From: Caballeronia sp. LZ062 | Lineage (GTDB): Bacteria; Pseudomonadota; Gammaproteobacteria; Burkholderiales; Burkholderiaceae | Assembly: GCF_031450785.1 (NCBI RefSeq) | Contig: NZ_JARTWB010000003.1 | Location: 62,001 to 126,000 of the forward strand | Length of the DNA: 64,000 nucleotides | Direction of reading: 5' to 3' | Shown: in pieces, positions 27,400-34,843 of the stretch | Layout of the letters: each line of letters begins with the position of its first letter | Numbering within the stretch: position 1 is the first letter of the stretch | The notes under the pieces: generated by a model | What the model saw: the letters and a program-made list of their open reading frames with translations, nothing else | Databases searched by the model: none | Told to the model about the DNA's origin: nothing | Position numbers and translations under genes: made by a program

Positions 27400-27414
27400 G
27401 GTAAAACGTTTTTC
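27400..27414. promoter_or_regulatory. LacI-type operator in front of udh
   Basis: GGTAAAACGTTTTTC contains the perfect palindrome AAAACGTTTT with a central CpG, the hallmark of LacI-family operators. A near-identical site (GGAAAACGTTTTTC) lies before the MFS gene at 29.9 kb. The LacI gene itself starts 135 bases away, divergent. These shared sites define a probable regulon. Confidence 0.7.
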
Positions 27415-27461
27415 GGGGCCGTTGTTTCCACCGGATCGCCTACCTGTAGCCTTGTCGCGGA

Positions 27462-27478
27462 TTGCATGCGGCATGCAA
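27462..27478. promoter_or_regulatory. perfect 17-bp palindrome TTGCATGC-G-GCATGCAA
   Basis: TTGCATGC (27462-27469) and GCATGCAA (27471-27478) are perfect inverted copies around one G. Fifteen bases of it (TTGCATGCGGCATGC) recur on the minus strand at 30147-30161, in the MFS/chemoreceptor control region. It differs from the AAAACGTTTT sites, so a second regulator is likely. It lies in the udh/lacI divergent spacer. Confidence 0.6.
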
Positions 27479-27522
27479 AGAACAATTACTCCGCACCGTT
27501 TTCTGCGACAATCCGAAACATT

Positions 27523-27543
27523 GGAAAACGCAAGAAAACGTTA
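27523..27543 (+). promoter_or_regulatory. tandem operator half-sites just before the LacI gene
   Basis: GGAAAACG (27523-27530) and GAAAACGTTA (27534-27543) repeat the AAAACG half of the operator 11 bases apart, ending five bases before the LacI ATG. They suggest autoregulation by the encoded repressor. An ACCGTTTTC half-site also occurs near 27495. Confidence 0.5.
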
Positions 27544-27548
27544 CCCCC

Positions 27549-28556
27549 ATGAAAAAGACTTCTCCGACCATTCGCGATGTTGCCGCCGCAGCGGGCGTTT
27601 CGGTTGCGACGGTATCGAAATACATGAACGGCGCGCAACGCTTTTCGGCGCCGGTAGAAGCCCGGCTGAAGGCCGCGATCGACTCGCTCGGCTATCGCTC
27701 GAACCCGCTTGCGCGTTCGATGATCACGGGCCGCACGCGCACCATCGGCCTCACGATCCTCGACATCAGCAATCCGCACTTCACCAATGTCGTCAAGGGC
27801 GCGAACCGCATCGCGCTGAGACATGACTACACGCTTCTGCTCGTCGATATCGACGAAAATCAGACGCGCGAGCGGCCGCTCATCGAAGCGTTGTCGCAGC
27901 GCGTGGACGGCCTCATCGTCAGTTCGCGTCTTTCCGATGAAGACGCTCGCTGGATGCTCGATCTCGGCAAGCCCGTCGTGCTTCTGCGCAACGCCGAGGC
28001 GCTGCCGATTCCGAGTGTCGGCATCGACAACCGGCTCGCCGCGCACATGCTCGCACGGCATCTGCTGAACCTCGGGCATCGGCATATTGCATACCTTGGC
28101 TTCGGCCAGGCGCGCATCAACGACGAGCGGATTCGCGGCGTGCGTGAATGTCTCCAGGACGCCGGCCTCGAACTCGACGTTCACGACGCGCACGCCCCGA
28201 CCTCGCTCGCCGGCGAACATGCCTGCTCGCGCGTGATGCTGGGCCCGAAGCGTCCGCAGGCGGTTATCTGCTACAACGACCTGATCGCGCTCGGCTTCAT
28301 GAAGGAAGCCGCGACGCTTGGCATTCGCGTGCCTCAGGACGTCTCGGTGACCGGCATCGACAACGTGCCCTACGGCGCCTACGCCGCGCCCGGGCTCACC
28401 ACCGTGGATATCCAGAGCGAGAAGATGGGCGAACTCGCCATGCAGAAGCTGATCGACGCGCTCGCCGGCCATCCGGACCCCGGCAACTCCATGTTCGAGC
28501 CGCGCCTGATCGTGCGTGAATCGACGGCTGCGGCCGCCGCCGCGACGACCGAGTGA
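27549..28556 (+). CDS. LacI-family transcriptional regulator of the uronate module, 335 aa
   Basis: The LacI DNA-binding domain is complete: TIRDVAAAAGVSVATVSKYM, a hinge region with YRSNPLARSMITGRTRTIGL, then a periplasmic-binding-protein-like sensor (ILDISNPHFTNVVKGANRIA, QRVDGLIVSSRLSD, PQAVICYNDLIALGFMKEAA, VSVTGIDNVPYGAYAAPGLT). It is divergent from the udh operon and convergent with a second uronate-type carrier. Operator-like sites occur before udh, before itself and before that carrier. A uronate or aldarate effector is inferred. No strong Shine-Dalgarno precedes the ATG. Confidence 0.92.
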   Translation: MKKTSPTIRDVAAAAGVSVATVSKYMNGAQRFSAPVEARLKAAIDSLGYRSNPLARSMITGRTRTIGLTILDISNPHFTNVVKGANRIALRHDYTLLLVDIDENQTRERPLIEALSQRVDGLIVSSRLSDEDARWMLDLGKPVVLLRNAEALPIPSVGIDNRLAAHMLARHLLNLGHRHIAYLGFGQARINDERIRGVRECLQDAGLELDVHDAHAPTSLAGEHACSRVMLGPKRPQAVICYNDLIALGFMKEAATLGIRVPQDVSVTGIDNVPYGAYAAPGLTTVDIQSEKMGELAMQKLIDALAGHPDPGNSMFEPRLIVRESTAAAAAATTE

Positions 28557-28560
28557 GGGA

Positions 28561-28595
28561 AGACGCATCGGCTCGATCCCGTTCACGATGCGTCT
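28561..28595. terminator. bidirectional hairpin between lacI and the convergent MFS gene
   Basis: AGACGCATCG (28561-28570) and CGATGCGTCT (28586-28595) form a perfect 10-bp stem with a 15-base loop in the 50-base gap between two convergent genes. The position fits a shared terminator, although there is no clear T-tract on either strand. Confidence 0.55.
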
Positions 28596-28606
28596 CCAGG
28601 CTGCGC

Positions 28607-29893
28607 TCAAACGTCGAGCTTGGCCGGCGTCATCTTCGGCGTGAGCACGTGCATCACGGCGAAGGCGACGAGATAAGCCAGCGCGCCGATCGCGAAGAGC
28701 GCCCAATACTGACCGGTGCGCTGCAACACCTGGCCAATCACTTCCGAAAACAGCACGCCACCGATAGACCCGGCCATGCCGCCGATACCGACGACCGCAC
28801 CCACTGCGCGACGCGGAAACAAGTCGGAAGCCGTCGTGAAGAGATTGGCCGACCATCCCTGATGCGCCGCAGCCGCGAGACCCACGATCGCCACCGCGAG
28901 CCACAGATCGTGTACCTGCGAGACGAATGCAATGGGCAGCACGCAGCATGCACAGATCAGCATCGCGGTTTTGCGTGCAGCATTCACGCTCCAGCCCGCG
29001 CGCAGCAGTGCCGACGAGATCCAGCCGCCGCCGATGCTGCCCACAGTCGTGATCGCATAGATCACGACGAGCGGCAGGCCGATGTGCTGCATGTCCATGC
29101 CGCGCGATTCGTTCAGCCACTTCGGCAGCCAGAACAGATAGAACCACCACACGGGATCCGTCAGGAACTTGCCGATCAGAAAAGCCCACGTTTCCCGCTT
29201 GCGGATCAGCACCTTGAAACCGGGCGCGCCGGCCTTCGCGTTCGCGGCGTCAGCCGCTTCCGCTTCGTCCTTCTCGTGCGACAGATCGTCGTGCGCGCGG
29301 CTGTCCGGCTGGCGATACATGAAGAACCAGACCACGAGCCACACAAGCCCGATTGCGCCGACGATCACGAACGCCGCGCGCCAGCCCATCGCCACGGCGA
29401 GCGCCGGAATGATGGCGGGCGCGAATACCGCGCCGATATTCGCGCCTGAATTAAAAATGCCAGTCGCGAGCGCGCGCTCGTGGCGCGGAAACCATTCAGC
29501 CGTCGTCTTGATTGCAGCCGGAAAGTTGCCGCCCTCGCCGATGCCGAGCAGCGCGCGGACCATCGCGAAGCCCATCACCGAGCCGACTGCCGCGTGCAGC
29601 ATCGCGGCGACGCTCCAGACGAACATCGCGAGCGCGTAGGACAGGCGGGTGCCGAGCCAGTCGACGATGCGCCCGAAGCACAGCAGACCGACTGCATAAA
29701 AGGCCGAGAAGGCGATGACAATGCGCCCGTACTGGATTTGCGTCCAGCCGATGTCATGCTGCAGCAACGGAGCGAGCAGACCGAGAATCTGCCGGTCCAT
29801 GTAGTTGATGACGGTCGCGAAGAAGAGCAACGCACACACGGTCCACCGATACCGGCTGGCGGTACGTGCGATGCCGACGACGGCTGTTTGCAT
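28607..29893 (-). CDS. MFS hexuronate-type transporter (ExuT-like), 428 aa
   Basis: This carrier has the ExuT/GarP-type pattern: LLFFATVINYMDRQILGLLA, LLQHDIGWTQIQYGRIVIAF, LLGIGEGGNFPAAIKTTAEW and IFNSGANIGAVFAPAIIPAL. ExuT imports glucuronate and galacturonate with protons. It is closer to that subgroup than the carrier at 24.1 kb is. Its upstream region (29894-30255) carries the operator-type sites found before udh, tying it to the LacI regulon, and is shared with a divergent chemoreceptor gene. The substrate is inferred from context and subgroup. Confidence 0.9.
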   Translation of the reverse strand: MQTAVVGIARTASRYRWTVCALLFFATVINYMDRQILGLLAPLLQHDIGWTQIQYGRIVIAFSAFYAVGLLCFGRIVDWLGTRLSYALAMFVWSVAAMLHAAVGSVMGFAMVRALLGIGEGGNFPAAIKTTAEWFPRHERALATGIFNSGANIGAVFAPAIIPALAVAMGWRAAFVIVGAIGLVWLVVWFFMYRQPDSRAHDDLSHEKDEAEAADAANAKAGAPGFKVLIRKRETWAFLIGKFLTDPVWWFYLFWLPKWLNESRGMDMQHIGLPLVVIYAITTVGSIGGGWISSALLRAGWSVNAARKTAMLICACCVLPIAFVSQVHDLWLAVAIVGLAAAAHQGWSANLFTTASDLFPRRAVGAVVGIGGMAGSIGGVLFSEVIGQVLQRTGQYWALFAIGALAYLVAFAVMHVLTPKMTPAKLDV

Positions 29894-29999
29894 GAATGTC
29901 TCCGGTACGCGGCGCCGCTCGTCGTGCCGCGTGTCAGTTCATGATGGCGACGGGCGCCGTTTGCATTCGTCGATGCCCATGCACCGCGATGCCGTTCTT

Positions 30000-30013
30000 G
30001 GAAAACGTTTTTC
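30000..30013. promoter_or_regulatory. LacI-type operator in front of the uronate carrier
   Basis: GGAAAACGTTTTTC, with the perfect core AAAACGTTTT, differs by one substitution and one missing base from the udh operator GGTAAAACGTTTTTC. It lies 107 bases before the carrier's ATG at 29893. Confidence 0.68.
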
Positions 30014-30146
30014 TGCAGGATATAGCGATAGCGCCGCGCACGGATACCCCGGGACTTACCCTAGGGCACCTCAGATGGAGGCTGGATCGACCTCTGGCGC
30101 GTTAACCGTTTTTCTAAGGACGCGGCATTTTGTGAACCGGCGCGCC

Positions 30147-30161
30147 GCATGCCGCATGCAA
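30147..30161 (-). promoter_or_regulatory. second copy of the TTGCATGCGGCATGC palindrome
   Basis: On the minus strand this reads TTGCATGCGGCATGC, an exact 15-base match to the udh/lacI spacer at 27462-27476. The palindrome is slightly imperfect here (the right arm ends GG instead of AA). It lies between the carrier and the chemoreceptor genes. Confidence 0.55.
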
Positions 30162-30196
30162 AATTCAAAACCAACGGTAAAAAACGCCCGTCCGAC

Positions 30197-30224
30197 TAAA
30201 GGACGCCGGCTCTCTTGCCGATAA
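30197..30224 (+). promoter_or_regulatory. sigma-28 (FliA)-type promoter of the chemoreceptor at 30.3 kb
   Basis: TAAAGGAC, 12 bases, GCCGATAA. The -10 box matches the known sigma-28 consensus exactly; spacing is one base longer than usual. It ends 31 bases before the ATG at 30256. Confidence 0.7.
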
Positions 30225-30255
30225 ATACCCGACACCTTTCGTAATAGTTGCGCCC

Positions 30256-32211
30256 ATGCCTTTCAAACGTCTCGCCCGCCTGAATGCCGGGACTCAGTTC
30301 GCAGTTCTCGCGTGTACGCTCGCAGCGATCGTCGTCGCCACTTTCACCCTTGCCGTCACCCGCTCCGCAGGAGAGCAAGTCAACGCACATGCGCTCGCTC
30401 GCGTGGAAAGCGACAACCGCTCTATCGTCAGAACGATCCGCCTCTACGACACAGCCGTGAGTGCAGAAGTCGCGCGCTTCATGACCCTGTTCTCGCATCG
30501 TCTCGCAAACGATTTCGCGCTCGACGAAACGCATACCGTCGATGTTGCCGGCGTCGCGACCCCGAACCTCAGTGCGGGCGGCAAGCCCTTGAACGGCGAC
30601 TTCTCGATTCCCGATGCGTTCCTCGAAGACAGCGGCGCCATCGCGACGATCTTCGCCCGCACCGGCGACGACTTTGTGCGCGTCACCACGTCCCTCAAGA
30701 AACAGGACGGTTCGCGCGCGGTCGGCACGCTGCTCGACCGCAAAGGCCCCGCTTACGGCCCGCTCGTTGCCGGCAAAAGCTATATCGGCATGGCTGCGCT
30801 CTTCGGCAAGCAATACATCACCGAGTACAAGCCCGTCACCAATGCGGCGGGCCACGTGATCGGCGCGCTTTTCGTGGGCGTCGACATCACGGCGGAAATG
30901 GCCGCGCTGCAGGACGATATTCGCAAGCTCGCCGTTGGCGAGACGGGCTACCACTTCGTCGTCGATGCCTCGAACGGGCCGAATCGCGGCAAGCTGCTCG
31001 TGCATCCCGGCCGCGAGAACGAGGTGGCGGACGAACGCGTCGCGCCCTTCAGGCAGATGCTCGACGCACATGAAGGCAAGCTCGCGTTCGATGGCGCGGA
31101 TATCCCCGGCGCCGATGCCCACGTTCATGGCGGCACGAAAGAGATCACCTTCACGACCGTGCCGCAATGGAACTGGATGATCGGCGGTGTCGCCTATCGC
31201 GACGAATTGCTTGCCGGCATACGCGCGAGCCGCAATCGCTTCCTGATCTTCGGGCTCGTGGTGATCGCCGCGCTCGTCGCCGCGTTGCTCTATGCCGTCG
31301 CCAGACTCGTCGGTCGTCCTATCGATGAAGCCACGCGCGCTTCCGAGCGCATTGCGGCGGGCGATCTCACGGTGCGCATCGACACGGCGCGCCAGGACGA
31401 TATCGGCCGCCTGATGCGCGCCATCGACGGCGTGTCGCAAGGGCTCGCGGGCATCGTCGGGCAAGTGCGCAGCGCGTCGGCAGACATGAGCGACGGCACC
31501 GCGCGCATCGCCTCCGGGAGCAGCGACATTGCATCGCGCATCGCGACGCAAGCGTCGAGCATCGAAGAGACGGCGGCCAGCATGGAACAGATCACGTCCA
31601 CCGTGCAGCAGAACGCGGCTAACACCGAAGAGGCAGGCACACTCGTGTCGTCCGCGTCCGACGCGGCGCGCGCAGGCGGCCTCGCAGTGGCCCGCGTCGT
31701 GGAAACGATGAGCGAGATCGACGAATCGGCGCGGCGCATCGCGGATATCGCGTCGACCATCGAAGGCATTGCATTCCAGACCAATATCCTGGCGCTGAAT
31801 GCAGCCGTGGAGGCGGCGCGGGCCGGAGAACACGGCAAGGGCTTCGCCGTCGTCGCTTCCGAAGTGCGGGCACTTGCGCAACGCAGCGCCGGCGCAGTGA
31901 AGGAGATCGAGGCGCTCATCACGGAATCCGCAACGAAGGTCTCGCACGGCTTCAGGATCGCAGAGGAAGCAAGCAGCACGATGAGCGGCATCGTGGAACG
32001 CGTGGCGCGCGTGAATGCGATCGTCGGCGAAATCGGCGTGGCTTCCAGGGAGCAGGCGAGCGGCATCGATCAGGTCAACACCGCTGTCATGCAGATCGGC
32101 GAAGCGACGCAGCAAAACGCGGCGCTCGTCACCGAAGCCGAGCACTCCACCGCGGAACTGCGCGAGCAGGCCGAGCGACTCGCGCGCGCGGTCAGCATGT
32201 TCCGGGTGTGA
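30256..32211 (+). CDS. methyl-accepting chemotaxis protein with Cache_3/Cache_2-type sensor, 651 aa
   Basis: Membrane segment 1 (FAVLACTLAAIVVATFTLAV) is followed by a periplasmic region of about 290 residues with Cache features (ATIFARTGDDFVRVTTSLKK, GKSYIGMAALFGKQYITEYK, GYHFVVDASNGPNRGKLLVH), then membrane segment 2 (FLIFGLVVIAALVAALLYAV), HAMP (GRPIDEATRASERIAAGDLT) and a signalling domain with an intact tip ([20 protein letters not shown]). The C-terminus has no CheR-binding pentapeptide. It shares a control region with the uronate carrier, so a uronate-related ligand is a reasonable guess. Its own promoter looks sigma-28-dependent. Confidence 0.93.
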   Translation: MPFKRLARLNAGTQFAVLACTLAAIVVATFTLAVTRSAGEQVNAHALARVESDNRSIVRTIRLYDTAVSAEVARFMTLFSHRLANDFALDETHTVDVAGVATPNLSAGGKPLNGDFSIPDAFLEDSGAIATIFARTGDDFVRVTTSLKKQDGSRAVGTLLDRKGPAYGPLVAGKSYIGMAALFGKQYITEYKPVTNAAGHVIGALFVGVDITAEMAALQDDIRKLAVGETGYHFVVDASNGPNRGKLLVHPGRENEVADERVAPFRQMLDAHEGKLAFDGADIPGADAHVHGGTKEITFTTVPQWNWMIGGVAYRDELLAGIRASRNRFLIFGLVVIAALVAALLYAVARLVGRPIDEATRASERIAAGDLTVRIDTARQDDIGRLMRAIDGVSQGLAGIVGQVRSASADMSDGTARIASGSSDIASRIATQASSIEETAASMEQITSTVQQNAANTEEAGTLVSSASDAARAGGLAVARVVETMSEIDESARRIADIASTIEGIAFQTNILALNAAVEAARAGEHGKGFAVVASEVRALAQRSAGAVKEIEALITESATKVSHGFRIAEEASSTMSGIVERVARVNAIVGEIGVASREQASGIDQVNTAVMQIGEATQQNAALVTEAEHSTAELREQAERLARAVSMFRV

Positions 32212-32841
32212 TTAGCGCGTGTCTCGCACGCGCTCAAGGGTAAGCGGCTCGTGTGCCGCTTGCTCGTCGGACGGTCGAATCGCTCGTGACGACCGGTCGC
32301 TGATAATCCGAACCTGCATTGCAGACCGACTGATCCGCCAATGATTATCCTCGCGCGCCGGTGGCATCGTCTTTGCTCTTCCATTTGCGGACAATGAGCC
32401 TCATGCTCTTGACCATCGCACGGCGACAGAGTATTCAAAGGACCAACCGACCCATTCCCGTAATTTTGTACGGCTAGCATGCAGCCAATGCGAACCGGGG
32501 CAACCGCCGCGATTCGCCTGTTCGGGGAACCCATCGCAGTGAACCCGCTCTATTGCGTGGCGCGGTTGACGTGATGTGCATCACATCGGGGCGTGGCGCT
32601 CCGATGCCAGGGCATCCGAAGGCTCGTCCACTGTCTTTTGACATGTCGACCGGGCCCGCCAGCATCTATAACTAGACATCGCACCAGCGAAATGCCGCTC
32701 ACCAAAGGCGGCATGTCCTGCCATGTGCGGTGCCATCGACCAAAAGATTCGTCCGGGGAGCGCAATGTCCTTGCGCGCCACCGCGTCGCTTTTCCAGCGG
32801 CGTACCTTTCAACCCGAATTTTTTTCGACGGAGCGTCCCCT
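32212..32841. other. long upstream region of a glycosyltransferase gene, gene-free
   Basis: About 630 bases without a credible frame. In-frame codons continue upstream of the glycosyltransferase to 32593, but that part lacks homology features and a start signal. A TGAT-N4-ATCA palindrome lies at 32571-32584 (annotated). TTGACA occurs at 32638-32643 and TATAAC at 32667-32672, too far apart for a standard promoter. Confidence 0.5.
32571..32584. promoter_or_regulatory. FNR/CRP-like palindrome GTGATGTGCATCAC
   Basis: The site contains TGAT-N4-ATCA, the core of known FNR/FixK-type boxes (TTGATN4ATCAA), with arms GTGATG and CATCAC. It directly follows a TTGAC word. It lies 258 bases before the glycosyltransferase start. 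A 12-base core is expected by chance at low frequency in a window this size, so the assignment is tentative. Confidence 0.35.
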
Positions 32842-33942
32842 ATGTCTTTCGAGCGTGACCCTGTGCAAGACACAAGTCCGCTGCTCACCATCGTGGTGGC
32901 AGCTTATAACGTCGAGGGGTACATCGAAGAAGCGCTCGAATCGCTGTTGAGCCAGCCACATGTCGACGCGATGAAGATCATCGTCGTCGACGACGGATCT
33001 CCCGATGAGACCTGTGCAGCCGTAGAAGCCATGGTCGAGCGCGACGGCGGCGCGCATATTCAACTCATCCGGCAGCAGAACAGCGGCGTCAGCGCCGCCC
33101 GCAACCGGGGTCTCGCTGCCGTGACCACGCCCTATGTCGGCTTTCTCGACGGCGACGACATCTACCTCAAAGGTTTTACCGAGGCCATCGTTCCGCGGCT
33201 CGCGGAAGGTAATTACGACATGGTCGAGTACAACGTGAGCATCATCGACGATGACGGACGCGAGCTCGATCAACTTGAACTCGTCAGCCAGAGCGAAGGC
33301 GGCGACCATCCGGTGGATCGTCATGCGCGGCTCCACTTCGCCGACCGCTTTCACACGTTCGTCTGGGCGCGCGTCTATCGCACGGAGCTGTTCAAGACGC
33401 TGCAGTTTCCTGTCGGCCGGCATTACGAGGACATGGCGCTCATGCCGTCGCTGTTCCTTCGCGCGAAGCGCTTCTATCGCATTGCCGAGCCGCTGATCGG
33501 ATATCGGAGGCGCTTCGGCAGCATCACGCAGAAGGCCACGCTGAACGACATGCGCGATCTGCAAGTCAACGGCGTTGAGGCGCTCGCACGCTGCGACGGC
33601 ACCGAGATGGACGATTTCTGGCTTGCGGTATTCGACAAGGTCTTTCACCGCGCCTGCCACGTGTGTGCGCGCGTCGATCGCGCGTCGTTCCGTGAGGCGT
33701 CGCACATACTGTCCGAGATGGCGGCGGATCACCGCAAGACGCGCGCAAGGCTCGCCGAGCGCAACGGACGCCAAGTGGTCGAACTGAAGCCCTTCGACCT
33801 CAACGTGCGCACGGATCGGTCCATTCACTTCCTCAAGTCGCTCGTGAAGAAATTGCTAAGGCGCAGCCTGGATCGTCATCAGCGCGTGCGGCGGCCGCTC
33901 AACCGACAACGCCTGAGCATGAGCGAGCGTTCAGGCGCGTAG
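32842..33942 (+). CDS. family 2 glycosyltransferase, 366 aa
   Basis: The N-terminal half is a GT-A fold family-2 domain: LLTIVVAAYNVEGYIEEALE, KIIVVDDGSPDETC (first Asp pair), QQNSGVSAARNRGL and VGFLDGDDIYL (the metal-binding DGDD motif). VGRHYEDMALMPSLFLRA corresponds to the ED acceptor-side motif. The C-terminal 120 residues are basic and helical with no membrane segment. Such enzymes usually add sugars to capsule, O-antigen or exopolysaccharide precursors. The ATG at 32842 follows GGAG by eight bases. No other polysaccharide genes flank it, so the substrate is unknown. Confidence 0.9.
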   Translation: MSFERDPVQDTSPLLTIVVAAYNVEGYIEEALESLLSQPHVDAMKIIVVDDGSPDETCAAVEAMVERDGGAHIQLIRQQNSGVSAARNRGLAAVTTPYVGFLDGDDIYLKGFTEAIVPRLAEGNYDMVEYNVSIIDDDGRELDQLELVSQSEGGDHPVDRHARLHFADRFHTFVWARVYRTELFKTLQFPVGRHYEDMALMPSLFLRAKRFYRIAEPLIGYRRRFGSITQKATLNDMRDLQVNGVEALARCDGTEMDDFWLAVFDKVFHRACHVCARVDRASFREASHILSEMAADHRKTRARLAERNGRQVVELKPFDLNVRTDRSIHFLKSLVKKLLRRSLDRHQRVRRPLNRQRLSMSERSGA

Positions 33943-33996
33943 CGCAGTGCCGGGAGACGCGGGCGCGTGTCCCGCGTTTCGCAGTAAACTGCACGC

Positions 33997-34254
33997 ATGG
34001 AAAAGTGCCCCTACTGCGAAAGAATCCGCGACGAATGGGACTGTCACGGACAAACATGCCGGACCGCTATCGCCCGTGCGCTGCGCAGGCAACGCATGGG
34101 CTTGCCCATGGTCCCCAAAGTCATCCGTAGCGAGATTCCCGCGGGCGCGTCGACCGGCGAAGTCATCGCTCAGTTGTCGCGACAGCGCCTGCGCGCACGG
34201 CGCGCGAACGAGGAACGCCGCGAGCGCAAGGCCGCCGACGATCTCGACACTTAA
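33997..34254 (+). CDS. small cysteine-containing hypothetical protein, 85 aa
   Basis: The N-terminus has a compact Cys/His cluster (MEKCPYCERI, then WDCHGQTCR) that could bind one zinc ion as a small zinc ribbon or knuckle. The rest is strongly basic (RRQRMGLPMVPK, RARRANEERRERK) with helical propensity, compatible with nucleic-acid binding. It starts 54 bases after the glycosyltransferase gene in the same direction. I recognise no named family. It is short, but composition and position favour a real gene. Confidence 0.6.
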   Translation: MEKCPYCERIRDEWDCHGQTCRTAIARALRRQRMGLPMVPKVIRSEIPAGASTGEVIAQLSRQRLRARRANEERRERKAADDLDT

Positions 34255-34277
34255 CGATTACGCACGTTGCAGCGCAA

Positions 34278-34631
34278 TCAGCAGGCGTCGAGGACAGCCC
34301 TGAAGCCGTCCGCCGTAAAAGGCTTGAGAAAATAGCCGTCGAAGTGTTCGTGCAGTTCGTTCCGATGCCGATCATCGCCCGTCACCGCAACGACGCACGC
34401 AAGCTGGCTCGGCCCCGCCGCGCGCAGCCGGCGGCACAGGTCGCGGCCATCGACATCGGGCAAGCCGATATCGATGAAGATCGTGTCATAGCGATTCTCC
34501 GCTGCCAGCAACATCGCCTGATGACCGTCGTAAGCCACATGCGCAACGTGCCCAAGCGAAACGGCAAGGTCTCTGAATGCATCGCAAAGACGGGCGTCAT
34601 CTTCTACAAACAGGACGTACATATCGGTCAT
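34278..34631 (-). CDS. single-domain response regulator (CheY-like receiver), 117 aa
   Basis: A stand-alone receiver domain: acidic pocket VLFVEDDARLC, phospho-acceptor Asp in IFIDIGLPDVDGRDLCRRL, the conserved Thr in VVAVTGDD and the Lys in GYFLKPF. There is no output domain, so it works by protein contact or as a phosphate sink. The sequence (DIGLPDVDG, CRRLRA) resembles receivers fused to hybrid kinases rather than CheY. No kinase gene is adjacent; the hybrid kinase at 53.6 kb is the only one in the window. The start could be Met1 or Met4. Confidence 0.9.
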   Translation of the reverse strand: MTDMYVLFVEDDARLCDAFRDLAVSLGHVAHVAYDGHQAMLLAAENRYDTIFIDIGLPDVDGRDLCRRLRAAGPSQLACVVAVTGDDRHRNELHEHFDGYFLKPFTADGFRAVLDAC

Positions 34632-34843
34632 CCGGGGGCGTTGATTCGCGTCGCGCTTGAGGCCGAGGCGTCAGATCACGAAGGCACGCAAGAAGCGAGC
34701 CATTTCTGGCATGGCAACGGGAATCGCGTTGCAGCGGCGTTTGCGAAGAAACAGCGCGGCACAGAAGAAGACGGGCGTACATTTTCCCGGTTCGACGTCA
34801 TTAGGACGTCGCAATTTCCGCCGACACCATTCTTCCGTCAGCA

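Larger units (their letters stand above)
29894..30255. promoter_or_regulatory. divergent control region of the uronate carrier and a chemoreceptor
   Basis: These 362 bases contain no gene but several operator-like words of the LacI set: GGAAAACGTTTTTC at 30000-30013, TTAACCGTTTTTC near 30102-30114 and AACGGTAAAAAACG near 30173-30186. The second palindrome type is at 30147-30161 and a sigma-28 promoter at 30197-30224. The density of sites suggests that transport and chemotaxis genes are controlled together. Confidence 0.6.

Noticed and set aside
30196..32145. 649-codon open frame on the minus strand opposite a chemoreceptor gene
   Set aside because: It is an exact shadow of a gene with full chemoreceptor domains; its own sequence is rich in Arg, His, Asp and Ala with no recognisable domain or ribosome site.
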